A stretch of 64,000 nt of DNA. Source: Pyrinomonadaceae bacterium. Lineage in GTDB: Bacteria; Acidobacteriota; Blastocatellia; Pyrinomonadales; Pyrinomonadaceae. Where the stretch lies: NCBI GenBank assembly GCA_036277115.1, contig DASUNM010000024.1:434001-498000 (forward strand), given 5' to 3'. The number at the start of each line of letters is the position of its first letter. Position 1 is the stretch's first letter. Both the position numbers and the translations under genes were made by a program. This document shows positions 1-8,774 of the stretch, in pieces. Under the pieces are notes generated by a model. It was not told the DNA's origin and ran no database searches. It saw nothing but the letters and a program-made list of their open reading frames with translations.

Positions 1-2
1 AG

Positions 3-551
3 TTTCGCCGGTACATCACTGACGATCTGCGCCCGACGTTTGCTGACGAAGAGTTGATCGTCATCGGTGTCAGCACCGCGCGTTCACTCGTGGTAAAAGG
101 CGGCCGCATCAACCAGGAACAACTGAACCACGTAAAGGAAAAGTTTTGTGCGTTGCCCGATGAAGCGGTCAAGATTCTGGTGACGCATCACCCGTTCGAC
201 TTACCCACGGGCTATGAGGACCATGATTTAGTGGGGCGCGCCCAGATGGCGATGGCGGGATTGGCGGAATGCGGCGCCGATCTGTTTCTCGCCGGGCATC
301 TTCACGTGAGTCACACCGGAAATACGGCGAAGCGCTACAACATTCAGGGTCACTCAGCGCTGGTTGTGCAGGCCGGCACCGCGATCTCAACGCGAGGTCG
401 CGGAGAAGTAAACTCATTCAATGTGATTCGGATTCAACACCCTGAAATTGTGGTCGAACGTTTCGGTTGGGATTCTGCCGGCGTCAGCTTCGCGCGGGCG
501 AATGAAGAAAGATTTATTCATGCGCCCGAAGGCTGGACGCGAGTTGAGTGA
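3..551 (+). CDS. metallophosphoesterase, C-terminal part
   Basis: The reading frame is open from the first bases of the window, so the gene begins upstream and only about 182 residues are visible. The segment contains the C-terminal metal-binding motifs of calcineurin-like phosphoesterases: VTHHPF near the middle and LAGHLHVSH further on. These His residues would bind the dinuclear metal centre that hydrolyses phosphomonoester or phosphodiester bonds. The N-terminal D-x-H and GNHD/E motifs lie outside the window, so the substrate cannot be guessed. The TTG at position 54 is an internal codon, not a start, because similarity-like sequence continues in frame upstream of it. Confidence 0.85.
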   Translation, partial: FRRYITDDLRPTFADEELIVIGVSTARSLVVKGGRINQEQLNHVKEKFCALPDEAVKILVTHHPFDLPTGYEDHDLVGRAQMAMAGLAECGADLFLAGHLHVSHTGNTAKRYNIQGHSALVVQAGTAISTRGRGEVNSFNVIRIQHPEIVVERFGWDSAGVSFARANEERFIHAPEGWTRVE

Positions 552-601
552 GCGCTCCCGCCTCTGGCGTGCCAGCACGCGGGACGCGTGCGTACCCAAC
601 G
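552..601. repeat. GC-rich intergenic repeat copy
   Basis: Between two convergent genes lies a sequence with the words CTGGCGTGCCAGCACGCGGG and GACGCGTGCGTACCC, which contains overlapping short palindromes. A degenerate reverse-oriented relative (GTACGTACGCCTCTGGGGTG) lies near 1646-1678. This looks like one of the dispersed short repeats of this genome and could also act as a bidirectional terminator hairpin. No poly-T tract is present. Confidence 0.4.
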
Positions 602-604
602 GGA

Positions 605-1540
605 CTACAAGCCCAACTTATCCATTTGCGCTTTCTCGTAGTCGCCGTCTTCGCCGGGATAGCGCAGCACGTCCTCGAACTTCCCTGATTCTTTGGCCAT
701 CGCCCAAACTATGCTTTCTCCGGCGGGCAGGATGTTCGGAGCCGCTGAAAAGATTGGATCCTTGAAAGCATCCACCGCGTCGAAAAGTTTCCAGCTCTTC
801 TTCTTAAACATGTCGAGCACGTCGGGTAGAAACAATTCATTAAGCACATTGTGATGAATCAGCAGAGTATGCTTGACGCTCCGACCCAGCGCCTTTCGGG
901 ACAAAGCGTCATAGTAGGTGGCCCGCTCCCAAAGGTGATTCAAGTAGAAGTCTCTGTAACCGTTCACGTCGGCCTTCGGATCGGACGCGAGCCGCGCCCG
1001 CAAACGCTCATCGATGTACCAATCTGAAGCGTCAATCGTTACGTAGCCCATTCGATATCCGCGTTGCTTGAGGAAGGCGCGCATCTTGTCTCTGCGCTCG
1101 ACCGTGTTGCCTTCCTTCAGCATCGGGAAACGAAAGAACTTCGTGAACCCGGGCAGGTCCTTGAGTACCGCTTCGGCACGCACTACATCGTTCGCGAATT
1201 CCTCAAAGGTGCGATTGTGATAGTACCAATGAGAATACGTGTGATTGGCGACCATGTGTCCAGCGGTGCCCCATTCCCGGACCAGGCTTTTCCCCGCTTC
1301 ACTATCAACGTGCCTGGCGGCAACGAACGCTCCAGCTTTTAAGTTCGAGTGCGCCCGCAAAGCGGCGAGCAGCGCCCGATTACGCTTTTCGGCGACTGAT
1401 TGTGGCGCGCGAAACAGGTTGAAATCATCGATCGTGATCGCGAGCTGCGGCCGCGAATCCGAAAATGGCAAAGTCATCCCCGGCATGGCCAATGCCGCGG
1501 CGCCTATGCCTAGGGTAGTTACGAAGTCTCTGCGATTCAT
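605..1540 (-). CDS. polysaccharide deacetylase family protein, Tat-exported
   Basis: This is a 311-residue protein of the NodB-homology (carbohydrate esterase 4-like) family, which removes N- or O-acetyl groups from polysaccharides such as chitin or peptidoglycan. The N-terminus MNRRDFVTTLGIGAAALAMPG has a twin-arginine followed by a hydrophobic stretch and a likely signal peptidase site, so export by the Tat route is expected. Motif 1 is visible as AITIDDF (catalytic base and metal Asp) and motif 2 as MVANHTYSH (metal-binding His residues), about 85 residues later. The family assignment is firm. The substrate is unknown. It converges with the upstream phosphoesterase and does not share an operon with it. 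Confidence 0.85.
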   Translation of the reverse strand: MNRRDFVTTLGIGAAALAMPGMTLPFSDSRPQLAITIDDFNLFRAPQSVAEKRNRALLAALRAHSNLKAGAFVAARHVDSEAGKSLVREWGTAGHMVANHTYSHWYYHNRTFEEFANDVVRAEAVLKDLPGFTKFFRFPMLKEGNTVERRDKMRAFLKQRGYRMGYVTIDASDWYIDERLRARLASDPKADVNGYRDFYLNHLWERATYYDALSRKALGRSVKHTLLIHHNVLNELFLPDVLDMFKKKSWKLFDAVDAFKDPIFSAAPNILPAGESIVWAMAKESGKFEDVLRYPGEDGDYEKAQMDKLGL

Positions 1541-1677
1541 ATTTTCTCCGATGCGTGCTTAAGCTGACTGATGCGGTTTCACATGACCCCCGCATTATCA
1601 TTAGCGAGATTCGCAGCAAAGAGTGTTCAAGCGGGGGTAGTGCCGGTACGTACGCCTCTGGGGTGCCTGCACGCGCC

Positions 1678-2094
1678 TTACTTCTTGAACAGGTTCGCGA
1701 ATGCTTGCCGCGCGTCGGTGGGCTTACCGGAAGATGTCTCGCGTTCGATGACCGTTCGCGAGGCAAACAGTTCGCACATGTTGCGGCCGCCTTTGTTCAT
1801 GATGCGCGCGGTGATTGGTTTGCGACATTCAAAACGTGCAGCGGGATCGAAAGAGACGCATTGCCGGCAGGTGTGCAGGTCTGAGTTGCACTTCGGACAC
1901 GTACTGTCGGCGCTGAGGTTTGTGGGAACGACCGCGCTACACGACGAACACTTCACCTTCTCGCCATAGGCCATCATCCGCGGAGAGCGTGGCCCTTCGC
2001 GGTCGTGCTGTTGCGGCGGCTGCTTGGGCTTGGGCTCCTCACGCCCTCGATCACTGTCCATGTAGCCGCGTTGGCGGTATTTGCGTTCGCTCAC
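1678..2094 (-). CDS. zinc-ribbon hypothetical protein
   Basis: This is a small soluble protein of about 138 residues. The first 45 residues are charged and rich in Pro, Gln, Arg and Asp, so probably disordered. The rest holds zinc-ribbon-like cysteine pairs CSSC, CPKC and CRQC, followed by another Cys near KGGRNMC. The GTG at 2094 was chosen as start because GGAGGT precedes it by four bases. An upstream ATG at 2130 in the same frame has no visible ribosome-binding site. The function is not known. Cysteine pairs suggest metal binding and perhaps a nucleic-acid or protein-binding role. Confidence 0.7.
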   Translation of the reverse strand: MSERKYRQRGYMDSDRGREEPKPKQPPQQHDREGPRSPRMMAYGEKVKCSSCSAVVPTNLSADSTCPKCNSDLHTCRQCVSFDPAARFECRKPITARIMNKGGRNMCELFASRTVIERETSSGKPTDARQAFANLFKK

Positions 2095-2229
2095 ATCGAC
2101 CTCCCGGTCCGGTTTCGGCGCCGCCATCATAGGCTAGAACCGAACTGCCGACAACGCTTGCAGGTTTGGCCCACGGCTCAGGAATAATCGGTGACGGGCG
2201 GCCTACAGCGTGCTAAACTTCGCCGCATC

Positions 2230-3321
2230 ATGCGCTTTGATGTCGTCCTTATAAGGTTCATATTTACTGCGATTTTGGTGGCCGCGGGGTATGTCCTTCA
2301 TCCCATCCCGGGACATCCTGTTTATTCTGCGTCCGCCGCCGGTCTGGTGGCCATCGCCATAATCTTCTTCGAAATGCGCATTCGGCGCTCGTCCTTGAAG
2401 ACGCTGATTGGAGCAGCCGTCGGATCGATTCTCGGGATTATCGGCGCGTATCTGATCGGATCGCTGATTAGCAGCCAGGAATCGCTCGCGGTGCCACCGA
2501 CTACGAAGACCTTCCTGACGCTGGCACTCACGTTTTTTATGGCGTACGTCGGTTTGATGGTCGGCGCCGCAAAAGGCGATTACCTCGAGTTGTCGGCCCT
2601 CGGCGGGATCTTCAGCGATAAAGCGGCGCGCCGCGACATCAAAGTTCTCGACACATCAGTCATCATCGATGGGCGAATCGCGGACGTGGCCGAGACAGGT
2701 TTCCTGACCGGCACGCTGATCATCCCGCAATTCATTCTGCGCGAATTGCAGCAGGTTGCGGACTCGCCTGATTCTTCCAAGCGACAACGTGGGCGGCGCG
2801 GTTTGGACATGCTGAACCGTCTGCGAAATAACAGCTCGCTGGATATCCAGATTGTCGAAACGGACTTTCCGTCAGTACGCGAAGTTGATTTGAAGTTGAT
2901 CGAGTTAGGCAAACAACTCGACGCGGTGATCGTCACGAACGACTTCAATCTGAATAAGGTCTCGCAGTTACGTGGCGTGAGCGTGCTGAACATTAACGAG
3001 CTGGCTAACGCTTTGAAGCCGGTGGTGCTGCCGGGCGAAGCGATGCGCGTATTCATCCTGAAAGAAGGCAAGGAGTACAACCAGGGCGTGGCTTACCTCG
3101 ATGACGGAACGATGGTCGTCGTCGATAACGCGCGCCGGCTGATTGGCAAGAATGCGGACATCGCCGTGACCAGCGTGCTGCAAACGACGGCGGGCAAAAT
3201 GATCTTTGGACGGTTGTGGGACGACGGAGACGCGGCGGGAAACGGGGAACGCTCGCGCCGGCCGTTGCGGGAAGTGAAGTCCGCCCCGGCCCTGACGCGC
3301 ATCTCGGACACGGAATCGTAG
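2230..3321 (+). CDS. PIN/TRAM domain membrane protein (YacL-like)
   Basis: This is a protein of about 363 residues. The N-terminal 110 residues form four hydrophobic helices, followed by a PIN nuclease domain beginning KVLDTSVIIDGRIADV, with acidic residues typical of Mg2+-dependent RNases, and a C-terminal TRAM-like OB-fold from FILKEGKEYNQGVAYLDDGT. The architecture matches the YacL family found upstream of ispD in many bacteria, and here too ispD starts 5 bp after the stop. The start at 2230 (MRFDVVLIRF) is preferred over a GTG at 2191, because the latter adds 13 polar residues that the family does not have. A membrane-tethered RNase or RNA-binding role is inferred from the domains. Confidence 0.85.
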   Translation: MRFDVVLIRFIFTAILVAAGYVLHPIPGHPVYSASAAGLVAIAIIFFEMRIRRSSLKTLIGAAVGSILGIIGAYLIGSLISSQESLAVPPTTKTFLTLALTFFMAYVGLMVGAAKGDYLELSALGGIFSDKAARRDIKVLDTSVIIDGRIADVAETGFLTGTLIIPQFILRELQQVADSPDSSKRQRGRRGLDMLNRLRNNSSLDIQIVETDFPSVREVDLKLIELGKQLDAVIVTNDFNLNKVSQLRGVSVLNINELANALKPVVLPGEAMRVFILKEGKEYNQGVAYLDDGTMVVVDNARRLIGKNADIAVTSVLQTTAGKMIFGRLWDDGDAAGNGERSRRPLREVKSAPALTRISDTES

Positions 3322-3325
3322 CCGC

Positions 3326-4021
3326 ATGAACGTCGCCATAGTCGTGGCTGCCGGGAAGGGAACGCGACTCGGCGGCGCGCGGCCTAAACAGTTCCTCGAG
3401 TTGCGCGGCGTCCCCGTAGTCATTCATACGCTCCGTCAGTTCGAGCGCTGTCAGGAAATCAACGAAGTCATCACGGTGCTACCCGCCGAAGACACGGCGG
3501 GTTTTGAGTCTCTAGCGCAGCAGTTTGAGCTAAAGAAATCGGGCCGGATTGTTGCCGGCGGCGCCACCCGGGCGCAGTCGGTGCGCAACGGACTTAATGC
3601 GATCGATAATGCGGAGATTGTGACGGTTCACGATGGCGTGCGTCCGTTCGTGACCCCTGAGGAGATTGACCAGGTTGTGGCTGCCGCCAGAGAGACTGGC
3701 GCAGCGGTTCTTACGGCGCCGGTTGCTGATACCATTAAACGAGTTCAAGACGGCCGGATAATTGAAACGGTCTCCCGCGCTGAATTGCGACGAGCGCTGA
3801 CGCCACAGGGCTTTCGATTCGCGATTCTAAAACGCGCGTACGAAAAGCTTGATGAGCTGGAATCCGCGGGACTGGAGATCACGGATGAAAGTTTGTTAGT
3901 TGAGCGGCTGGGCGTTGAAGTCGTTACGGTTGAAGGAAGCGCTCGAAATATTAAGATTACAAACGAAGAAGATTTAGCTTTTTGTGAGGCAATCTTAAAG
4001 TCAGTTGTCCGTGCTCAGTAG
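3326..4021 (+). CDS. ispD: 2-C-methyl-D-erythritol 4-phosphate cytidylyltransferase
   Basis: IspD transfers CMP from CTP to methylerythritol phosphate, the third step of the MEP isoprenoid pathway. The nucleotide-binding signature VVAAGKGTRLGGARPKQFLE is at residues 5-24, VHDGVRPFV in the middle and TDESLLVE near the C-terminus. The length of 231 residues is normal. It follows the PIN-TRAM gene by 5 bp and precedes ispF, the usual MEP pairing. The last codons (VVRAQ stop) fall inside a heptad-type intergenic repeat that begins near 4000, so the C-terminal residues and stop seem to be supplied by the repeat. Confidence 0.96.
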   Translation: MNVAIVVAAGKGTRLGGARPKQFLELRGVPVVIHTLRQFERCQEINEVITVLPAEDTAGFESLAQQFELKKSGRIVAGGATRAQSVRNGLNAIDNAEIVTVHDGVRPFVTPEEIDQVVAAARETGAAVLTAPVADTIKRVQDGRIIETVSRAELRRALTPQGFRFAILKRAYEKLDELESAGLEITDESLLVERLGVEVVTVEGSARNIKITNEEDLAFCEAILKSVVRAQ

Positions 4022-4075
4022 TCAGTTGCAAGAAGCACGATCGACCGACAACTGACCACCGACAACTGACAACGT
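4000..4075. repeat. heptad-type TGACAAC/GTCAGTT repeat between ispD and ispF
   Basis: The region is made of imperfect words of the type CAGTTGTC and GACAACTGAC, first in one orientation (4000-4028) and then in the other (4045-4073), so it can fold into a long imperfect hairpin. The same word family recurs at 7040-7159, 9886-9930, 10321-10359 and 12250-12352. It begins inside the ispD reading frame and ends four bases before the ispF start. Confidence 0.8.
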
Positions 4076-4076
4076 C

Positions 4077-4559
4077 ATGTTTCGCATCGGTATCGGTCAG
4101 GACACGCATCGCCTTGTCGCCGGACGTCCGCTGATTCTCGGCGGCGTCAGCATTGCTTTTGATCTCGGCGCCGAGGGCCACTCCGATTCTGATGCGTTGG
4201 CGCACGCCTTGATCGACGCGCTGTTGGGCGCGATGTCCGACGGTGACATCGGCAGTCACTTTCCCGACAACAATCCCAGGTGGAAAGATGCCGACAGCTT
4301 TGACATGCTGGCGCACGTCATGAAGAGAGTGGAAGCGCGCGGTTTTCATGTCGTCAATACTGACGCAACCGTCATGTTGGAACGCCCGAAATTGCGCGAA
4401 TACATCGGCTCGATGCGGGTCAATCTTGCGCGGGCCTTGAGCGTGGACGTCGATTGCGTCAGCGTGAAAGCGAAGACAGGTGAAGGACTGGATGCCGTCG
4501 GTCGCGGTGAAGCCGTGAGCGCAATGGCAGTAGTCTTGCTAATGTCAAAGCAGAGTTGA
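4077..4559 (+). CDS. ispF: 2-C-methyl-D-erythritol 2,4-cyclodiphosphate synthase
   Basis: IspF cyclises CDP-methylerythritol phosphate to MEcPP in the MEP pathway as a cytosolic trimer with zinc in the active site. The 160-residue protein starts MFRIGIGQDTHRLVAGRP, where D8 and H10 are metal ligands. It continues with the family signature EGHSDSDALAHALIDALLG and, near the end, SVKAKTGEGLDAVGRGEAV. There is no Shine-Dalgarno sequence, because the start sits directly behind a repeat. This suggests that translation depends on read-through coupling with ispD or on a leaderless-like start. Confidence 0.96.
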   Translation: MFRIGIGQDTHRLVAGRPLILGGVSIAFDLGAEGHSDSDALAHALIDALLGAMSDGDIGSHFPDNNPRWKDADSFDMLAHVMKRVEARGFHVVNTDATVMLERPKLREYIGSMRVNLARALSVDVDCVSVKAKTGEGLDAVGRGEAVSAMAVVLLMSKQS

Positions 4560-4567
4560 GATTAAGT

Positions 4568-4599
4568 CGGACCCGGCCGCTACCGCTCCCGGTACTGAC
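4568..4599 (+). repeat. solo arm of the GTCAGAACC-type inverted repeat
   Basis: The sequence matches one arm of the 33-bp inverted repeats at 45864-45983 and 57820-57911, with the core GCTACCGCTCCCGGTACTGAC. Only one arm is present here, so it looks like a decayed copy. It separates ispF from the TTG-started phosphorylase gene. Confidence 0.6.
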
Positions 4600-4613
4600 C
4601 TCCTAACAAAGAC

Positions 4614-5930
4614 TTGAGACCTCAGGACATCATTCGCAAGAAACGTGACGGCGCGGAATTGTCGCGCGATGAGATCGCGTTTTTCGTCAAAGGGGTCACC
4701 AGCGGTGATGTCGCCGAATATCAAATCTCCGCGTGGCTGATGGCCGTGTTTTTGAACGGCATGACTGACGCCGAGCAGTCCCTGCTCACCGAAGCGATGT
4801 TGCATTCGGGAGAGATTCTCGACTTCTCAGATATTCCCAAGCCAAAAGTTGATAAGCACTCCACGGGTGGCGTCGGCGACAAAACTTCTCTCTTAATTGC
4901 GCCCTTCGCGGCTGCGGCTGGAGTCTGCGTGCCGATGATTTCCGGACGGGGCCTCGGACACACGGGCGGGACGCTCGACAAGCTGGAATCAATTCCGGGT
5001 TATCGGGTGAACTTATCGCTGAAGGAATTCCGGGCCGTGCTCGACACCACTGGCTTCGCAATGAACGGACAAACGAAAGAGATAGCCCCGGCTGACAAAA
5101 AGCTTTACGCGTTGCGCGACGCGACCGCGACCGTGGAAGCCATTCCCTTGATCGTGGGCTCAATCATTTCGAAGAAGGGCGCAGCAGGTCTCGATGCAAT
5201 GGTCATCGACGTGAAGACCGGCTCGGGCGCTTTCATGAGCGACCCGGCCAAGGCTAAGCAGTTGGCGCAGGCGCTGGTAAAGACCGGCAACTCGCTCGGC
5301 ATGCATTCGCAAGCGCTGATTACGGATATGAATCAGCCGCTGGGCAGCGCGGTCGGGCACTCCATCGAAGTGCTCGAGTGCATCAACCTGTTACGCGGAG
5401 AGATCGATGAAGGGGCGCGACCGGTACTCGATCTTTCAATCGAACTCGCGGCGCGGATGGTGGTGTTGGCGAAACTGGAAAATACTATTGAGGCCGCGCG
5501 TGATCGAATCAAACGAGTCCACGAATCCGGAGCGGCGCTTGAGACATTTCGCGCCAATGTCGCGGCCCAGGGTGGCGAGCCCCGCGTCTGTGACGATCCG
5601 ACGCGGATTCTGCCGTTGACAGACAAAGCGTTTGAGGTAGAATCGCCGCGCTCCGGGTTTGTCACGAAAGTTAGTACCGCCGAAGTCGGACATACCATCG
5701 CCGAGGCCGGCGGTGGCCGCGTGCGCATCGAAGACAAAATTGATCCGCGGGTCGGCTTCATTACCAAAACAAAGATCGGCGATGAGGTTCGCGCCGGTGA
5801 TTCCATCGGCGTCGTTTTTTGCGACGATTCAGCCCGCGGCGAAACGGCGGCCGCGCGTATCCAGGCAGCTTATGAAATAGGCGAGTCGCCAGTAGAGCCA
5901 CCCCAACTAGTCAAAGAAGTGATCGACTAA
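4614..5930 (+). CDS. pdp: pyrimidine-nucleoside (thymidine) phosphorylase
   Basis: This enzyme cleaves pyrimidine (deoxy)nucleosides with phosphate into the base and (deoxy)ribose 1-phosphate. The 438-residue sequence carries the family block KHSTGGVGDKT (residues 79-89), then SGRGLGHTGGTLDKLESI, and a C-terminal beta-rich domain (SPRSGFVTKV onward) typical of the PyNP/DeoA family. The TTG at 4614 is taken as start because MRPQDIIRKKRDG is exactly where family members begin and no ATG is close. The stop codon overlaps the start of the binding-protein gene (TAATG), so the phosphorylase is translationally coupled to the nucleoside importer that follows. Whether it prefers thymidine or uridine cannot be read from the sequence. 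Confidence 0.93.
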   Translation: MRPQDIIRKKRDGAELSRDEIAFFVKGVTSGDVAEYQISAWLMAVFLNGMTDAEQSLLTEAMLHSGEILDFSDIPKPKVDKHSTGGVGDKTSLLIAPFAAAAGVCVPMISGRGLGHTGGTLDKLESIPGYRVNLSLKEFRAVLDTTGFAMNGQTKEIAPADKKLYALRDATATVEAIPLIVGSIISKKGAAGLDAMVIDVKTGSGAFMSDPAKAKQLAQALVKTGNSLGMHSQALITDMNQPLGSAVGHSIEVLECINLLRGEIDEGARPVLDLSIELAARMVVLAKLENTIEAARDRIKRVHESGAALETFRANVAAQGGEPRVCDDPTRILPLTDKAFEVESPRSGFVTKVSTAEVGHTIAEAGGGRVRIEDKIDPRVGFITKTKIGDEVRAGDSIGVVFCDDSARGETAAARIQAAYEIGESPVEPPQLVKEVID

Positions 5931-7039
5931 TGAAATTGAAAGCACTCATCGCGCTCACCGTTGTCGCGCTCCTGGTTTTTGGTAGCGTGGCTTGTCAACG
6001 AACGGGCGACGCCGCTGAAGATCCAAAAAATATCCGCGTGGGAATTGTTTTCGACATCGGCGGCAAAGATGACCGTTCGTTCAATGCGGCCGCCTGGGTC
6101 GGGGTGAAGTGCGCCGAAACGGGTAAGCAACCTGACGGCCAGCCTTGCAAGGACTCGCAGGGAAATGACAAACCGGCTCTCGGCGTTGTGCTGCGTGATG
6201 TTGAGCCCGGCAATCCGACTTCAATCGAGCCGGCGATGCGCGCGTTTGCCGAACGCGGCTTCGATCTGGTCATCGGCGTCGGTTTCGCGCAGGGCCCGAT
6301 CATGCAAAGCGTGGCGCGCGATTATCCAAACATCCGGTTTGCGATTATCGATGGCGTGATTTTTGAAGACGACGGCAAGACCCCGAGAGCCAATGTTGCC
6401 TCGCTCGTTTTCAAAGAGCATGAAGGTTCCTATTTGGTCGGCATAATTGCCGGCATGACTTCAAAGACGGGCGTTGTCGGCTTCATTGGCGGAATGGACA
6501 TCGGACTGATTCACCGGTTCGAAGGCGGGTACGAGCAGGGCGCCAAATCGGTGAATCCCAACATACAGGTCATCCAGAATTACGTGGGCGTCACGGACGC
6601 GGCCTGGAACAATCCCGGAAAGGGAAAAGAGATTGCGCTCGCGCAGATTAGTAAAGGCGCTGACGTGATCTTCACCGCGGCCGGAAACTCAGGACTCGGC
6701 GCGTTCGACGCAGTCGAGCAAGCGGGAACCGCGAACGGCCGCGCGACACATTTCGTAATCGGCGTCGATTCCAACCAGAACATGGTGAAGCCGGGATTTG
6801 TGCTGACCAGCATGATCAAACGGGTGGATAACGCGGTCTATGACATTGTGAAGAATGTCGTCGAAGGAAAGTTTCAGGGAGGCTTTCACGTGTTCGGGCT
6901 GGAAAGCGACGGCGTTGGTTATGTGATGGATACTCACAACGAGAAGCTTGTTTCACCAGAGGCCATCAAAGCTTCGGAAGAAGCCAAGAAGAAAATTATC
7001 GCCAAGGAAATCACAGTGATCGATCGAATGACTCAATGA
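5930..7039 (+). CDS. BMP-family nucleoside-binding lipoprotein
   Basis: This is the substrate-binding component of an ABC importer, 369 residues, of the BMP/PnrA/Med family, which captures purine or pyrimidine nucleosides. The N-terminus MKLKALIALTVVALLVFGSVAC is a lipoprotein signal with the likely lipidated Cys at residue 22. It is followed by VGIVFDIGGKDDRSFN, the typical opening strand of this family, in which the DDRSFN residues contact the nucleoside. It is the first transport gene after the phosphorylase (1-bp overlap) and precedes the ATPase and two permeases, which fits a nucleoside uptake operon. Confidence 0.92.
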   Translation: MKLKALIALTVVALLVFGSVACQRTGDAAEDPKNIRVGIVFDIGGKDDRSFNAAAWVGVKCAETGKQPDGQPCKDSQGNDKPALGVVLRDVEPGNPTSIEPAMRAFAERGFDLVIGVGFAQGPIMQSVARDYPNIRFAIIDGVIFEDDGKTPRANVASLVFKEHEGSYLVGIIAGMTSKTGVVGFIGGMDIGLIHRFEGGYEQGAKSVNPNIQVIQNYVGVTDAAWNNPGKGKEIALAQISKGADVIFTAAGNSGLGAFDAVEQAGTANGRATHFVIGVDSNQNMVKPGFVLTSMIKRVDNAVYDIVKNVVEGKFQGGFHVFGLESDGVGYVMDTHNEKLVSPEAIKASEEAKKKIIAKEITVIDRMTQ

Positions 7040-7159
7040 GAGATCGTCAGTCGTCCGTGGTCAGTCGTCAGTTGTTTCTCGTCCTTTAGAGGAAGCGAAA
7101 TGGCTAAAACGAATCTTGAGAAACTCGACAACTGACAACTGACTAGTGACTAGTAACTA
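7040..7159. repeat. heptad-type repeat with a decayed four-helix-bundle ORF start
   Basis: Words of the type GTCAGTCGTC (7046-7075) and, in the opposite orientation, GACAACTGAC (7126-7150) flank a central stretch. That stretch, 7070-7125, is closely similar to 9919-9972: CAGTTGTTT, CTCGT, GAGGAAGC, then ATGGCTAA-ACNAAT. It therefore looks like an internally deleted copy of the repeat-flanked module at 9886-10359. Confidence 0.7.
7100..7135 (+). pseudogene. remnant of a four-helix-bundle protein ORF (start only)
   Basis: The twelve codons MAKTNLEKLDN-stop resemble the first codons of the four-helix-bundle gene at 9950 (MAKTNF...LRV). A ribosome-binding-like AGAGGAAGC precedes the ATG at the same distance in both copies. 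After the eighth or ninth codon the sequence jumps straight into the flanking GACAACTGAC repeat, so nearly the whole ORF has been lost. It is unlikely to be functional. Confidence 0.55.
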
Positions 7160-8677
7160 ATGATTGAGTTACGCAACATCACAAAGCGATTTGGTGCGGT
7201 CCTCGCCAACGACGCAGTCAGCATCAAGGTTGAGCCCGGAACCATTCATGCCATCGTCGGTGAAAATGGCGCGGGCAAATCGACCGCGATGCGGATCGCT
7301 TATGGCTTTTACACATCCGACAGCGGCGAGATTCTGATAAACGGCGAGCCACGCGAGATTCGCACGCCGCATGACGCGATTGCGGCCGGCATTGGTATGG
7401 TGCACCAGCACTTTATGTTGGTTGAACCGATGACTGTCGCTGAGAACATTGTGCTCGGGGCCGAACCGGGGAGCGCAGCTTCGCTCGATCTACAAAAAGC
7501 TGTCGCAGACATCCGCAGAGTTTCAGATGAATTCAAACTCGCGGTCGATCCGAACGCCACCATTGAAAGTCTATCGGTCGGCCAGCAACAGCGCGTTGAA
7601 TTGCTTAAGGCACTCTACCGTCACGCGCAGTTGCTGATCCTTGATGAGCCCACGGCCGTGCTCACACCGCAGGAAGTCGAGGAGTTCTTCGCGATCCTGC
7701 GCTCGATGCGCACCCAGGGAAAGACGATTGTAATCATCACGCACAAGCTGGATGAGGTGCTTGCGATTTCGGACGACGTAACGGTGATGCGCGACGGCAA
7801 AGTGGTGGGAAACGTTAAGACGCGCGAGACTAACGCAGCTGAATTGGCGCGCCTGATGGTTGGCCGCGAGGTGCTCTTGCGAGTCGAGAAACCTGATGCC
7901 AAACCCGCGGGCGCCGTGCTTAGCACGCGTGGTCTTTCCATCCTGGGGCGTGACGGAACCAGGCGCCTGAACGAAGTTTCGCTTGAAATCCGGGCCGGAG
8001 AAATCGTGGGCATCGCCGGCGTCGAAGGTAACGGGCAGACGGAATTGATCGAAGCTCTGGCCGGCTTGATCCCCGGATCTCACATCACCGGCACGATTAG
8101 TTTCGAGGGCCAGGACATTACGCGCTCGGATGCGCGACGACGAAAGGAACTCGGCATCGCGCACGTGCCTGAAGATCGTCACCGGCGCGGCTTGTTGCTG
8201 GATTCCAGTCTCGGAGAAAACACGATCCTGGGTGTTCACTATCGGAAGCCCGCAGTGATGGGACCGGGTGCAATAATCCTTAACGAACGAGGAATACAAC
8301 GCCGGACCGAGCAGGTCATTCGCGATTTCGATGTGAGACCGCCAAATCCGGCCCTGCATGCGCGCGCGCTATCAGGGGGCAATCAACAGAAGCTAATCAT
8401 CGGCAGGGAATTCGAGCTGCCGCCAAAGCTTTTGCTGGTGTCACAACCTACGCGCGGTGTTGATATCGGCGCGATCGAGTTCATTCACCGCAAGATTGTG
8501 GAATTGCGCGATTCAGGCTGCGCAGTGTTACTGGTTTCGGCTGAGCTGGAGGAAGTGACGGCGCTTTCTGATCGTCTGTTGGTGCTGCACGAGGGAAAGA
8601 TCGTTGGGGAAGTTGATCCGAAGGTGACCACCAACGAAGAGATAGGCTTGATGATGACCGGAGGAGGAAGATCTTAG
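7160..8677 (+). CDS. nucleoside ABC transporter, double ATP-binding protein
   Basis: This is a 505-residue tandem ATPase of the type that powers BMP-dependent nucleoside importers (NupA/YufO-like). The first domain has Walker [10 protein letters not shown], signature [12 protein letters not shown] and Walker [12 protein letters not shown]. The second has a P-loop-like [10 protein letters not shown], signature [14 protein letters not shown] and a degenerate Walker [15 protein letters not shown]. One canonical and one degenerate site is usual for the sugar/nucleoside family. It lies between the binding protein and the permeases, separated from the former by a repeat of about 120 bp. It works at the cytoplasmic face of the inner membrane. 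Confidence 0.94.
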   Translation: MIELRNITKRFGAVLANDAVSIKVEPGTIHAIVGENGAGKSTAMRIAYGFYTSDSGEILINGEPREIRTPHDAIAAGIGMVHQHFMLVEPMTVAENIVLGAEPGSAASLDLQKAVADIRRVSDEFKLAVDPNATIESLSVGQQQRVELLKALYRHAQLLILDEPTAVLTPQEVEEFFAILRSMRTQGKTIVIITHKLDEVLAISDDVTVMRDGKVVGNVKTRETNAAELARLMVGREVLLRVEKPDAKPAGAVLSTRGLSILGRDGTRRLNEVSLEIRAGEIVGIAGVEGNGQTELIEALAGLIPGSHITGTISFEGQDITRSDARRRKELGIAHVPEDRHRRGLLLDSSLGENTILGVHYRKPAVMGPGAIILNERGIQRRTEQVIRDFDVRPPNPALHARALSGGNQQKLIIGREFELPPKLLLVSQPTRGVDIGAIEFIHRKIVELRDSGCAVLLVSAELEEVTALSDRLLVLHEGKIVGEVDPKVTTNEEIGLMMTGGGRS

Positions 8678-8687
8678 TGCGTTGATC

Positions 8688-8768
8688 TTTGTACTTTGAT
8701 CCGTTGCTAAGCAAACGCGTCAACGCGGATTAGCGTAATAAAGCACCAAGTACAAAGCACAAAGTTCA
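8688..8768. repeat. CTTTGTACTTTG-type intergenic repeat
   Basis: The words CTTTGTACTTTGAT at the left and AAGTACAAAGCACAAAG at the right face each other and can form an imperfect hairpin between the ATPase and permease genes. It is a different word from the GACAACTGAC family but has the same stuttering style. No gene is seen here. Confidence 0.5.
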
Positions 8769-8774
8769 TTCCAA

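Noticed and set aside
7571..8359. 262-residue antisense frame opposite the ABC ATPase
   Set aside because: It is a shadow of a clear ATPase gene, with no recognisable motif and no ribosome-binding site.
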